From: Desulfomicrobium macestii
Lineage (GTDB): Bacteria > Desulfobacterota > Desulfovibrionia > Desulfovibrionales > Desulfomicrobiaceae
Assembly (NCBI RefSeq): GCF_014873765.1
Contig: NZ_JADBGG010000030.1
Span: 1-56,819 of the forward strand
Length of the DNA: 56,819 bases
Direction: 5' to 3'
The position numbers were made by a program, and so were the translations under genes. Positions 17,476 to 26,037 of this stretch are shown piece by piece (positions within the stretch are counted from its first letter, which is position 1; every line of letters starts with the position of its first letter). A model generated the notes under the pieces. That model did no database searches. It was not told the DNA's origin and saw only the letters and a list, made by a program, of their open reading frames with translations.

Positions 17476-18692
17476 TACGTGTAACGCAGGATGAGTGAAG
17501 AGTTAGTTCCTCCGAATCCAGCCGCGTTGCAGAGGACCATGCGGGGAGGGCGATGAATCGTTTCAGTTGCGATGTTGAGCTTTGAAGTGGCTTCATCTGG
17601 CTCCTCGAAATTGATGTTCGGCGCGATGTAGCCATCCCTGGCCATGAGCGTCGAGTAAACAACCTGTGATGCTCCGGACATCCAGAGTTCATGACCGGTC
17701 ATGGATTTTGTCGAGGTTGTTATGGGGCGATAATCTTTAAAAACAGTAGCGATATTTTTCGCTTCGACGCCATCTCCCGCAGGAGTGGAAGTCGCGTGCG
17801 CGCAAATGTAATCGACGTCGCCAGGGGTCACACTCGCAGCTGTCAGTGCGCCGTTCATAGATCGGGCCAAGCCGTCTGCACTTGGAACAGAGAGATTGCT
17901 GCCATCGGAGGAAAAGCCATAGCCGGCCAGTTCTCCAAGGATATTGGCGCCACGCGCGACAGCCATGTCCCAATTTTCCAGAAGAATGGCCGCGGCGCCT
18001 CCGCTGGGAACAAGTCCGTCGCGATTACGGTCAAAGGGCCTGCTGGCAGATTCGGGCGTCGTGACGCGAGTGGAGAAAGCGCCCAGACCATCAAAGCTGC
18101 AGATGGATTGCCAGTTGATCTCCTGCGCTCCGCCACAAATCACTCGGTCTTGACGGCCAAGAGCGATCAGGTCCGCTGCTTGGCCAATGGCATGGCCGGA
18201 ACTGGAGCATGCCGCGCTCAGGGTCCAGCACGCTCCTTTGGTTCCAAGGAGTGTGTTCAAGTTCATGGTAATACAGGACGTCATTGATCTGAAGACAAGA
18301 CCACTTCCAATGAGGGCTGTTTCGCCACGTTTTTGAAGAAGTTCAACCTGCTCAAGCGCTGCGATACAGCTTGAATCGCAACCAAAAATAATGCCGGTTC
18401 TCTCGTTTTTAAGGTCGACGGGATCCAGGCCCGAAAGCCCAATGGCCTCCATCACCGCAGCATAAGCCCAAACAGCAAAATCTGGCATGGTTTTTAATTG
18501 CTTGCGATTAAGTAAATCTTTTGCGTTAAACCCTTTGATAGATCCAGTAAGCGGTGAAGAGAAACCTAGTGATGATCGTTCAGGATCTAAAAAAATTCCA
18601 GATTTTCCCTGATAAAGAGCATTGGAAACTGTTTCAGTATTGATTCCCAATGTAGAGATAATTCCAATCCCAGTAATTGCAACTTTATTCAT
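17475..18692 (-). CDS. 3-oxoacyl-ACP synthase (FabF/FabB-like, active)
   Basis: A 405-residue ketosynthase with SAACSSSGHAIG (Cys), CAHATSTPAGDG (His) and TKSMTGHELWMSGAS (Lys and His). The glycine pattern after the second His is less regular than in FabF, so this branch may be specialised (ApeR-like priming or early extension). It follows the ketoreductase gene after 20 bases; the local Shine-Dalgarno is weak. It is the third complete ketosynthase of the operon. Confidence 0.88.
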   Translation of the reverse strand: MNKVAITGIGIISTLGINTETVSNALYQGKSGIFLDPERSSLGFSSPLTGSIKGFNAKDLLNRKQLKTMPDFAVWAYAAVMEAIGLSGLDPVDLKNERTGIIFGCDSSCIAALEQVELLQKRGETALIGSGLVFRSMTSCITMNLNTLLGTKGACWTLSAACSSSGHAIGQAADLIALGRQDRVICGGAQEINWQSICSFDGLGAFSTRVTTPESASRPFDRNRDGLVPSGGAAAILLENWDMAVARGANILGELAGYGFSSDGSNLSVPSADGLARSMNGALTAASVTPGDVDYICAHATSTPAGDGVEAKNIATVFKDYRPITTSTKSMTGHELWMSGASQVVYSTLMARDGYIAPNINFEEPDEATSKLNIATETIHRPPRMVLCNAAGFGGTNSSLILRYT

Positions 18693-18712
18693 TTTTATAA
18701 AAGTAAAAAAAA

Positions 18713-19441
18713 TTAAGTGTAAATTCCACCGTTAACGGAGATTACTTGTCCCGTTATGTAGGAAGATCCTGGAGAACAAAGAAAGGTAACAACTTCTGCG
18801 ACCTCTTGAGCGGTACCAATGCGGCCTAATGGAATATTCTTGGATATTTCTTCAATTGGGAGTTCCTTAAGCATGTCAGTATCAATGAATCCCGGGGAGA
18901 CAGCATTGACGAGAATGTTTCGTTTTGCAACTTCTACAGCAAGTGAGCGTGTTGCGCCAATGAGTCCGGACTTCGCAGCAGAGTAATTTACTTGCCCTGC
19001 AACTCCAGTTTCTCCAGATGTGGATGAAATATTTATGATGCGCCCTTTTCTTTTTCTAAGCATGAAGGGAAGTACTGTGCGTGTGATATTGAAAAAACCG
19101 GACAAATGTACGTTGATAACTTTGTTCCAGTCGTTTTCTTCCATCCATATCAGAAGAGAATCTTTTGTGATTCCAGCGTTGTTTACAATTGAAAACGGCG
19201 TGTCTTTCTCTAGAAGCGGCGCAAGTGTTTTTTGGCATTCTTTAAAATCACAAACATCAAATGGGACAAGTGTGCATTTTTTTCCTAATTCTTCAATTTG
19301 ACCTTGTATTCGACGAGCGTTTTTATGATCACTTAGATAGTTAAGCCAAATGTCAAACCCTGCTTCGGCAAGACGGATAGCGACAGCTTCGCCAATTCCT
19401 TTGCTGGCACCTGTGACAAGAGATATTCCTTGAGGATTCAC
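18713..19441 (-). CDS. 3-oxoacyl-ACP reductase (FabG-like SDR)
   Basis: A 242-residue short-chain dehydrogenase with TGASKGIG (cofactor site), NNAGITKD, and the Ser-Tyr-Lys triad in ISSTSGETGVAGQVNYSAAKSG. It should reduce 3-oxoacyl-ACP to 3-hydroxyacyl-ACP with NADPH. The start is GTG at 19441 (NPQGISL follows) with AAGGG upstream. It is the first gene of the minus-strand operon, so the operon promoter must lie in the AT-rich stretch just to its right. Confidence 0.9.
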   Translation of the reverse strand: MNPQGISLVTGASKGIGEAVAIRLAEAGFDIWLNYLSDHKNARRIQGQIEELGKKCTLVPFDVCDFKECQKTLAPLLEKDTPFSIVNNAGITKDSLLIWMEENDWNKVINVHLSGFFNITRTVLPFMLRKRKGRIINISSTSGETGVAGQVNYSAAKSGLIGATRSLAVEVAKRNILVNAVSPGFIDTDMLKELPIEEISKNIPLGRIGTAQEVAEVVTFLCSPGSSYITGQVISVNGGIYT

Positions 19442-20070
19442 GACTAGCCCTTAAAAAAAATGAAAAAAGTTGGAGCTATTTATGCACAGTTAAAAATTCA
19501 AGTTCCATTTCTGTGCTTTTTTGTAGCTTTGGAGAATACGATCTATTGTTTCTTTCCATGCTGAGTCTATTTCGGCCATGGGTTCAAGATTTTTGCTCAC
19601 TTGAAACGACGAGGAAGCATTTATTCAGAGACTATGACGAGATATTTATATTTGGATCAATAGTTAGTATGCGTCTGTTTACGGCGCAGGAAGAAATTGC
19701 AAGGATAAAATGTAAAAACAGAATGTTATAGGATTGTTTTTAATTATTCGCATGTGTATATACAATTGATTTTATATTTTTTGTGTTCGATAACGACGAC
19801 GAATACAGAATATTGAAAAAAATCAATATAGGTTATAACTCGATTAACTGTAGTTATAACTATTATTTTTAGCGCTGTGAGGTGGAGTTCTTTCGTATTT
19901 TTAATAGACTTTATATAATTAATTTTTACGTAATAATGATAAAATTTTGAGATTTTATGAGTACAATTTATTTTGTATGCTTAAAAAATAAGTACTTGCA
20001 TACATGGAAAAATTTAGAGATTATGTCCATTAGAATAAATTTTCAAAAAATATTTTTATATGGAGGAATT
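19442..20070. other. AT-rich intergenic region holding the polyene operon promoter
   Basis: No convincing gene is seen between the ketoreductase start and the small lipoprotein gene. The DNA is much more AT-rich than either flank. It must contain the promoter of the 19-kb minus-strand operon, and probably that of the lipoprotein gene on the plus strand, but I cannot single out a reliable -35/-10 pair. A 72-codon plus-strand frame at 19513-19731 lacks a good ribosome site and family features. Confidence 0.5.
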
Positions 20071-20250
20071 ATGGTTCGCATTTTTGTTTTTATCTTACTG
20101 TGTACATGTCTACTTGCATCTGGGTGCGAATGGGTAGGCCGGTCTGTTGGCAAGGCGCAGGCCAAGATTGAAAGAAAGACCGATGCCGTCATAGATGGTT
20201 ACAATGACGGCTACTCTTCAGAAAAAAATAAAAATAATATGAATAATTAG
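20071..20250 (+). CDS. Small lipoprotein, unknown function
   Basis: A 59-residue protein with a strong GGAGG five bases before ATG 20071. It has a lipoprotein signal (VRIFVFILLCTCLLASGC) and a short charged mature part ending in a run of Lys and Asn. It resembles small entericidin-like or spacer lipoproteins only in general form. The frame extends upstream to 19957, but the Shine-Dalgarno and the signal peptide fix the start at 20071. It stands alone between the polyene operon and the junction scar. Confidence 0.65.
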   Translation: MVRIFVFILLCTCLLASGCEWVGRSVGKAQAKIERKTDAVIDGYNDGYSSEKNKNNMNN

Positions 20251-20475
20251 CTCCGCAGTGCATCCTTTATTATCGTAATCTCAATATATATGATATTTTC
20301 TGAAAGCGAGATATGACAATTTTTGACAGGAACATTTGATGTTTCTTTTAAAAAAAGTCAATTATTTTAAAGCGTATGACAGCGCAGGGATGTGCGTTTT
20401 TTCTGGTCCTTACGGAAACTTTGAGGGTAACGTGTTCACACTGACTGCGGGGATAGCTCGAGCCCGCCACAGAAA

Positions 20476-20509
20476 TAAAAAAGCCCGGAAATCCGGGCTG
20501 TTTTTATTT
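20476..20509. terminator. Rho-independent terminator, probably bidirectional
   Basis: A perfect GC stem, AGCCCGG-AAAT-CCGGGCT (20482-20499), has a run of six A on its left and a T-rich tract on its right, so it can stop transcription in either direction. On the minus strand it follows the tRNA 3'-end fragment at 20513-20535, the normal position of a tRNA terminator. Confidence 0.8.
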
Positions 20510-20512
20510 GAA

Positions 20513-20535
20513 TGGTGGCCAACCAGGGGTCGAAC
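20513..20535 (-). other. tRNA 3'-end fragment, probable integration (att) scar
   Basis: Read on the minus strand, this reads as a tRNA end: T-loop GTTCGAC, T-stem strand CCCTG, acceptor strand GTTGGCC, discriminator A and CCA. The bases just upstream do not complete the T-stem, so only the last 23 nt are tRNA-like, and no 5' part is present. Site-specific integrases that use tRNA genes leave exactly such a 3' duplicate at the far end of an inserted element. If so, the element extends to the right and the intact tRNA should lie beyond the window. No integrase gene is visible here. Confidence 0.4.
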
Positions 20536-21282
20536 TTTGAAATATTTACTTTTATTTTAAATTGATATGGTTGATAAAAAATAAATACCCCTGTTTTATA
20601 CCCCATTTTTATGAAGCCCCCATGAGCGAGCCTTTGGCTTTGGGTATTGAGGGCTGGAGTTTCGAATCCTCGCGCCATCGTGATTAGGAAATCATGACTG
20701 CTATGCCAAGTCAGGGTTTTCCTTCGGCGTTAACGCCATCCCAGTGTTGATAACCTCAAGGCTGTTTCTCTAAGGCGCGCTTGGCCATCTGCGCCATCCG
20801 CCAAATCCAGATCTCACTCCACCAGGAGGAGCAAAGGTCAAGTCCAAAAAGGTTGAGTCATAGCTGGAACTCTTACCAGGTTACGCCATTTTCAATAAGG
20901 TACGGTCAGGCTGGACCTTTGCCGGGGTGGCGTAAAGGCGAGCCAAACATTCCTCCGAGTGGTTTTTGTTAATTGTCCAGTCCCAAAGGGCGGATTCGAT
21001 CTCCTTCTATCGTTGGTTCCATGCCTTCTGAGTGATGCTTCTGATTACCGATGAATAAGTGAAGAGTATTCCTCGCCTTAAAACGGTCGTCCACAAGGAC
21101 GACTGCCCATGAATCGGCTCGTTCGGTCTTATCTAATTCAACGATTCACTCACGGTTAGAATAAGCTCCTGCTTTGCGGCGAGGTGAAAATGTTGCCTGA
21201 GGGCTTGTTTTTCCTGAAGATTTGTTTACCGATGCAAGCTAGTCGGTGGCGCTGGTTTAACACACTTAGTAGAGAAGATCCT
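20536..21282. other. Gene-free junction DNA
   Basis: No frame in this stretch has both a ribosome site and recognisable protein features. Around 20650-20685 there is a second T-loop-like sequence (TTCGAATC) in a degenerate context, which may be another worn tRNA or att remnant. The rest looks like decayed sequence ahead of the plus-strand operon that starts at 21283. The operon promoter should lie near 21100-21270, but I cannot fix it. Confidence 0.4.
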
Positions 21283-21729
21283 ATGAAGCAGATTTTTGAT
21301 GCAGCCGAGGATGTATGGGCCAAACGGAAGCAAGAAGCCTGGGAAACCCTAGGGGATACCATGACTAAGCTGCCCGTTCGTTATTGGGAGAAGAACATGC
21401 TCTTTTCCGGTGTGAGTAATGTCTGGTGGCGGAAAATAACCGGTGGATTTCCCGCGACTAAACATTCATCGGGAACACACCCTCTCTTTGTCCTGGGAGC
21501 GAAAGGGAATTATTGTTTCCAGGTCTGTCCTTGCTCAAGCTCTGGAAATATCGGGGCTCGCTTCATTCGCCGTGGATGTAAGCTTTTGCTGAGCGGCAAT
21601 GTTACGGACAGGGATTCCTTTCTTGTCGAGCGTTTTGCCTTTTCTCTGCCGATGAACAGTACTTTTTCCGACCAGCCTGGATTCAAGGGCAAAGTTCCGG
21701 AAATGTGCATTCACAGGAGTTGCAAATGA
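21283..21729 (+). CDS. Unknown small protein, first gene of the sigma/protease operon
   Basis: A 148-residue protein I do not recognise with certainty. The region from about residue 65 (THPLFVLGAKGNYCFQVCPC, then FIRRGCKLLLSGN) has the strand-turn-strand feel of PemK/MazF-like small barrels, but no catalytic set is clear. It is Cys-rich in the middle. The start at 21283 (MKQIFDAAEDVW) is chosen over 21184 because the longer N-terminus looks non-coding. It overlaps the sigma-like gene by ATGA, so the two are translated together, which argues that it belongs to the system. Confidence 0.6.
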   Translation: MKQIFDAAEDVWAKRKQEAWETLGDTMTKLPVRYWEKNMLFSGVSNVWWRKITGGFPATKHSSGTHPLFVLGAKGNYCFQVCPCSSSGNIGARFIRRGCKLLLSGNVTDRDSFLVERFAFSLPMNSTFSDQPGFKGKVPEMCIHRSCK

Positions 21730-22739
21730 AGGGTGAATTTCAGCGATGGCTGGAAAGCAGGGAATGTTATGCAATTTTGCAACGATGTCTGGAGGGGGCA
21801 CATCGGAAACTCAAGCGACCGGACTGGCTGTCGGATAGCGGAGACCCCGATGATATCTTGGATGAAGTGGCTGTTTTCTGGGAATTTTTGAAGGGTCAGG
21901 ATGGCTCAAGCTTGGTTGCTCTGGAAGCCTTGGTTGGTCGTCAGGATTGGGAAGGGTTGCGCCGAAAAATCGTTTACATGTACGGGTTATACAAGAGAGA
22001 GAAAAGCCGGGATCCTCTATACCAAAGAGTTCGTCAGGTGCTTCACGCCGCCGGCGAAGAGATTGGGTATCAGGCGGGCAGAAAGTATTCTTGGTATGGG
22101 GCTAATTATGAATCGGCACCTACTTGTGAATCCTATAAAGAACTTGTCGCTTTTGGGATGAAACCATTTCATCCTCAAATAAATGCTTCCAATATCAACT
22201 CGAAAGAGATGATCCTTGTTTTGGCAAAATCTTTCAAAGAGCAAGTTGAACAGGAGCTCGGTTCGGATTGCCGCATACCAATTCGTGAGCTTTGCTCATT
22301 TATTCGGGAAGGGTATGATGTAGATATTGTTTACCCAACGCCTGGAAAGGTTGCTGAGCCTTTGGAATATGAAACCCGCGAAGAAGATGAAGAAGTTCGG
22401 ATCAAGAACGACGGCATTCTGGATTGGCCATACAGTGAGGCGATGTTAATAGAGCTGTCTCGTGTTTTGATACATAGAATCGAGCAGCAAAACCTTGTTC
22501 TTCTGTTCTGTCTCATCAGGTATTGTCGGTTGAAGCAGAAAGACGTCGCCAAGGCTCTCGGGTATTCAGGACCATCCGGTATCCATGCCCCGCTGGCGAA
22601 ACTCGACGCCTTGATCCGTGAGTTTTTCAGCCTGCATGACGGCTTGTCAGCGCCCGATGCCAACGAAGCGCTTTTGCAGTTTTTCGGCAAGTTGCTTCTC
22701 GACTCGTGCAATGACGACGACTGTTCCCGTTATGCTTAG
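21726..22739 (+). CDS. Sigma-70-like regulator with a C-terminal region-4-type HTH
   Basis: A 337-residue protein. Residues about 39-56 (GDPDDILDEVAVFWEFLK) resemble the start of sigma region 2. Residues about 268-300 (LKQKDVAKALGYSGPS, then a recognition-helix segment and LDALIREFF) resemble the region-4 helix-turn-helix. The middle (about 110-260) is a long insertion not found in ordinary ECF sigma factors. The downstream gene encodes an HxxxCxxC protein typical of zinc anti-sigma factors, supporting a sigma/anti-sigma pair. The start at 21726 is fixed by the ATGA overlap. Weak similarity means it could instead be a plain DNA-binding regulator. Confidence 0.6.
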   Translation: MKGEFQRWLESRECYAILQRCLEGAHRKLKRPDWLSDSGDPDDILDEVAVFWEFLKGQDGSSLVALEALVGRQDWEGLRRKIVYMYGLYKREKSRDPLYQRVRQVLHAAGEEIGYQAGRKYSWYGANYESAPTCESYKELVAFGMKPFHPQINASNINSKEMILVLAKSFKEQVEQELGSDCRIPIRELCSFIREGYDVDIVYPTPGKVAEPLEYETREEDEEVRIKNDGILDWPYSEAMLIELSRVLIHRIEQQNLVLLFCLIRYCRLKQKDVAKALGYSGPSGIHAPLAKLDALIREFFSLHDGLSAPDANEALLQFFGKLLLDSCNDDDCSRYA

Positions 22740-22754
22740 GAGAAGAGGACAGAT

Positions 22755-23873
22755 ATGACGAAAATTTCCACGATCAAAGAGGCCTGGCGCATCATGTACC
22801 AGGACCGTACATGCCCGCCTTATGCCGTGTTGCGCGATCCGGCGCAGACGGAAAACGTGGCGGAACACCGCAAAGGCTGTCCGTTTTGTGCCATGAAATC
22901 AACAGAATCAATAGATTATGAGGCTTGGGAGGAGCTAGGGACGCAGATGGCCCACGATTGGCCGAAACCCCAAAAACCGTCGGTTCAGGTCGGGCAGATC
23001 TGGAGCCTCGTTGCGACCAAGGGCGGATGGGATGATCGATTCCGACATGTTAATCCACCTATGGTCCTGATTCTGGACGTTTTCGAGGATGTTTCCGGCA
23101 TTCGCGTTACCCAGCTCTTCGACGTGAAAGCCCTGATGGCCGATGGCGATGTAGATTTGGGTCCGCGTTTCGGTGTGGCCGAAGCTTGGAATACATACGC
23201 TCTGGACCAAGCAGATCTCGATTCGTGTTTTGGGACAGTGGGCCATGATGACCTGGATTCCGTCAGGAATGCCGTGCTTTCCGAAGCCCATAATGTGGAA
23301 GACGATTCAATTGTCTGGCATTTTCGACAACTGGAACTGGAGGTCGCTTCATTCATGGCCATGGAGGCCATAGGGCGGCTCATGGGTCGTCAGGAACGTA
23401 ATGCCGTGCGTCAGGAGCTTGCTGATGCCGAAATGGTGAGGGGAAAGATCCTGGCATTCGATCCGCGAATCCGTCTGCCGAAAGTTGAAGATGGCCTGAA
23501 GATGCTCGCTGAAGCCAATCTTCCGGACGAACTGATGCTCAAGGCGGCAGCTGTTGAAGGGGAGCAACTTCCCTTTACGGTGGTTTCGATTGGTGGGCCG
23601 ACGAACCCTTGTCGCGGTTTCCTCGCGGAAGTGCTGGGCTCCGACCTTGAGGACACTGTTATTCGCATAACAGGACGCCTTCCTGAAGAATGCCGGGAAG
23701 GCCTCCTGTTTGCTTGGTGGCGCAGACCCGACATAGGACTCGAAGAGGGCGTGGCGGAATTTGATCCGTCTGCGGGCATATTCAGCGCGGTTTTTCCAGG
23801 GAAAAGCCAGCTGGATTTCAATATTGGGGAGCCAGTTCTGCTGTTGGTTCAGGTCAACGATGCGCAGGATTGA
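22755..23873 (+). CDS. Putative zinc anti-sigma-like protein with an appended barrel-like domain (CalpT analogue?)
   Basis: A 372-residue protein. Near the N-terminus AEHRKGCPFC (H38, C42, C45) is the exact HxxxCxxC pattern of ZAS anti-sigma factors. At about residues 76-125, VQVGQIWSLVATKGGW with NPPMVLILDVF recalls the opening strands of PemK/MazF-like barrels. The rest (about 160-372) is acidic and unrecognised. It sits 15 bases after the sigma-like gene with a good ribosome site and overlaps the protease gene by 14 bases. By analogy with CalpT, it may hold the sigma-like protein until the protease cuts it. The motif is visible; the anti-sigma role is inferred. Confidence 0.55.
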   Translation: MTKISTIKEAWRIMYQDRTCPPYAVLRDPAQTENVAEHRKGCPFCAMKSTESIDYEAWEELGTQMAHDWPKPQKPSVQVGQIWSLVATKGGWDDRFRHVNPPMVLILDVFEDVSGIRVTQLFDVKALMADGDVDLGPRFGVAEAWNTYALDQADLDSCFGTVGHDDLDSVRNAVLSEAHNVEDDSIVWHFRQLELEVASFMAMEAIGRLMGRQERNAVRQELADAEMVRGKILAFDPRIRLPKVEDGLKMLAEANLPDELMLKAAAVEGEQLPFTVVSIGGPTNPCRGFLAEVLGSDLEDTVIRITGRLPEECREGLLFAWWRRPDIGLEEGVAEFDPSAGIFSAVFPGKSQLDFNIGEPVLLLVQVNDAQD

Positions 23874-25929
23874 ACGTCGGGATCTTGATTGTCTGAGTCA
23901 TGACCTGGAAAGAGGTGGCTCTGGTTATGCTTTGAACCCTCATCCGAATATCTGGGGTCGCCGTTGTTCTGCTGAAAGGCTGGAAGAATTGTTGCGAGCG
24001 GAAAAACTGGGTGATTCCCTGTGTGAGGCCTTGGTGGTGGCTCATCTGCTGTATCCGCAACGGACCCCCGCTTGGGCCAGACCATGGCTGCACCGGAATG
24101 CCTTTGGCGTTACAGGCGCGGATCTGGAGCTTCTCGAACGGGCGCAGTGGCGGGATTTTTTTGTGCCCGTTGCGGACGAACATTCCGGCTATCTCTGGAG
24201 ACTCCTGGTTGGCATAGGCAGTGATTTGCCCCTTGTAGCGACCGCAGGCGCAAAGGCGTTTGCGCTGGATTCTCTACGCGCATTGGAGGTGGTTAGCCGG
24301 CTTGTTCAGGAAAAATGGGAGGAGGGATGCTGCTTCGGGCTTGCTTCTCCAGGCGTGTCCGGTCCCATCATTTCTGGCCAGTCTCTCGGACTTCCCTGCT
24401 ATCTCGCAGCAGCGGCGTGTATTGAAGGCCTTCCTGATACTCAGATCCTTTCGACGGGCCAGCTTGACGAATTCGGCGCCGTACTACCCGTCAAGTACAT
24501 CCAAACAAAGGTCAATTCTGCCAGCTTTGGCTTCAAGCTTATCATCTATCCTCAGGGTTCCGACCCGCCCGAATCTCGTCTGGAGTGCGTTCCGGTAGCT
24601 CATGCCTGCGAGGCACTGGCGGTCATGGCCTGTTACCAACCGGGGATGGGGAACAAGATCGTCCAGGCCGAAAACGCGCTTCGCTCCGGGCGCGGACTGG
24701 CCAGGGAGATCTGTTCCTTTCAAAGTGGGATGGTCTCGTGGCTTATGCGAAATCGTCAGGCCATATCTGAAGTCGTCACGACCGACACTTCCCTTGCCGA
24801 ACTCGTCACCCAGCTTAAGCGTTGGTGCGATTCGACTCTTCAATGCGAGCCCGAGCTCGGGAGGGCGGTGCTGCAATGTCTTTCACTGGAGCTTGTAAAA
24901 AAAGTGGCGGTAGATGATGCGCTGCTTGCCTGGACCATCTGTGTTCTTCAGATGGATCGAATGAATCATACCGGCAGTCTTCCCGAATTTGAGGAGTGGA
25001 GGGCCCAGGCTGACGAACTGCGGCCGCGGATCGTTTCCACCCAAGATGCCGCAAGCCTCCTCGCGCTGCATTATGTTCAATCTGTTATCGGCGATAGGCA
25101 TAATCGCTACGTATTTTCTGTGGAACTTCCCGAGGATGGGGACGCGATGTTTGAGGTCGGAGCCATGGAGGAGACCTTCAGGCGCCATCAGGCCGGTGGG
25201 GGGAGGCGAGAAGACGGCCGTCTGGGCAGATACTACGGAACAATCGGGCAGAATTATGGTTTCTGCGGTCCCGACTTTCTTGGGGAAACCCTGCGTTATC
25301 TGGAGTTGGCCATTTCATGTTTTTGCGCTGATTCGCAGATGTCGGAGAAGGAGCGAAACCGGGATCTCCTCTATAAGGTGTTCGCATTGTCCTCTGCAGG
25401 AAGGACGGATGATGCCCTCGAGACCCTGAGCGGGATACCCGGGCTATGGATGCAAGGGCGGTGGAATCAGAGGGAGATGGATCAATACCAGATGCACGCG
25501 TTGCTGCGCGCCCATGTTGATTCTGGAAACGGAATGCGCACAGCCCTTCTGCAGGAGATTTCGGATTTATGGAGGTCGCAGAGAAAGCGTTCGCATCCTT
25601 GGCAACTGATAGCATATAACCTGGGCCTCCTTGAGTCTGACAAGGTGGCCTCGTATCATATGCTTTCCGAGTCTCTGTCCATATGTCTATCTCCGGATAC
25701 TGGGCCAACCATCAAGGTGATGGCCCTTTTGCCATTGGCGCAGCTCCATTCGGCCGGATACAGCCTGCCCGACATGGACGATCAGGTCAGGCGGGCCATT
25801 GTGCCTGTCTGCAGTAAGGATCTTTCAGGAGAACATTTCGCTTGCCTCATGCAGGCAAGGACCACAGAAGAGGTCTTGCGGATCGTGCAAAAGGAAAAGG
25901 CTCGTCTTTTCCCCTATTCATATCGATAG
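23860..25929 (+). CDS. Lon-type Ser/Lys protease domain with C-terminal helical repeats, no ATPase domain
   Basis: A 689-residue protein. Residues about 155-235 match the Lon (S16) proteolytic domain: SGQSLGLP with Ser175 as nucleophile, LSTGQLDEFGAVLPV matching the TGEIxxxGxVLPI strand, and YIQTKVNSA with Lys217. The Ser-Lys spacing of 42 is close to that of E. coli Lon (S679/K722). There is no Walker A/B or AAA+ region, and no SAVED domain is recognisable. From about residue 330 on the protein is helical and TPR-like. Residues 579-689 (HPWQLI, SPDTGPT, ending FPYSYR) resemble the end of the 50115-52574 protein. It is the last gene of the operon and probably the effector that cuts the anti-sigma-like neighbour when triggered. 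The trigger is unknown. Confidence 0.7.
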   Translation: MRRIERRDLDCLSHDLERGGSGYALNPHPNIWGRRCSAERLEELLRAEKLGDSLCEALVVAHLLYPQRTPAWARPWLHRNAFGVTGADLELLERAQWRDFFVPVADEHSGYLWRLLVGIGSDLPLVATAGAKAFALDSLRALEVVSRLVQEKWEEGCCFGLASPGVSGPIISGQSLGLPCYLAAAACIEGLPDTQILSTGQLDEFGAVLPVKYIQTKVNSASFGFKLIIYPQGSDPPESRLECVPVAHACEALAVMACYQPGMGNKIVQAENALRSGRGLAREICSFQSGMVSWLMRNRQAISEVVTTDTSLAELVTQLKRWCDSTLQCEPELGRAVLQCLSLELVKKVAVDDALLAWTICVLQMDRMNHTGSLPEFEEWRAQADELRPRIVSTQDAASLLALHYVQSVIGDRHNRYVFSVELPEDGDAMFEVGAMEETFRRHQAGGGRREDGRLGRYYGTIGQNYGFCGPDFLGETLRYLELAISCFCADSQMSEKERNRDLLYKVFALSSAGRTDDALETLSGIPGLWMQGRWNQREMDQYQMHALLRAHVDSGNGMRTALLQEISDLWRSQRKRSHPWQLIAYNLGLLESDKVASYHMLSESLSICLSPDTGPTIKVMALLPLAQLHSAGYSLPDMDDQVRRAIVPVCSKDLSGEHFACLMQARTTEEVLRIVQKEKARLFPYSYR

Positions 25930-26037
25930 CACCCGTCTTTCTCCAACCCGTAGCTATTGCAGACAGGATTTGCGATGGGAGCATGCTTTGAATGGTCGGG
26001 ACGACCAATTATCTCGTTATTGGAGCTCTTTCGTTTT

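Noticed and set aside
19513-19731. 72-codon plus-strand frame in the AT-rich intergenic region
   Set aside because: No ribosome site, no family features, and composition like the surrounding non-coding DNA.
20650-20685. Second T-loop-like sequence TTCGAATC that could be a tRNA
   Set aside because: The T-stem does not pair correctly and no anticodon or acceptor arms can be folded around it, so it is not a tRNA gene.
23860-25929. SAVED or CARF sensor domain in the Lon-type protein
   Set aside because: I looked for the Rossmann-like sensor expected by analogy with CalpL but see only helical repeat-like sequence after the protease domain.
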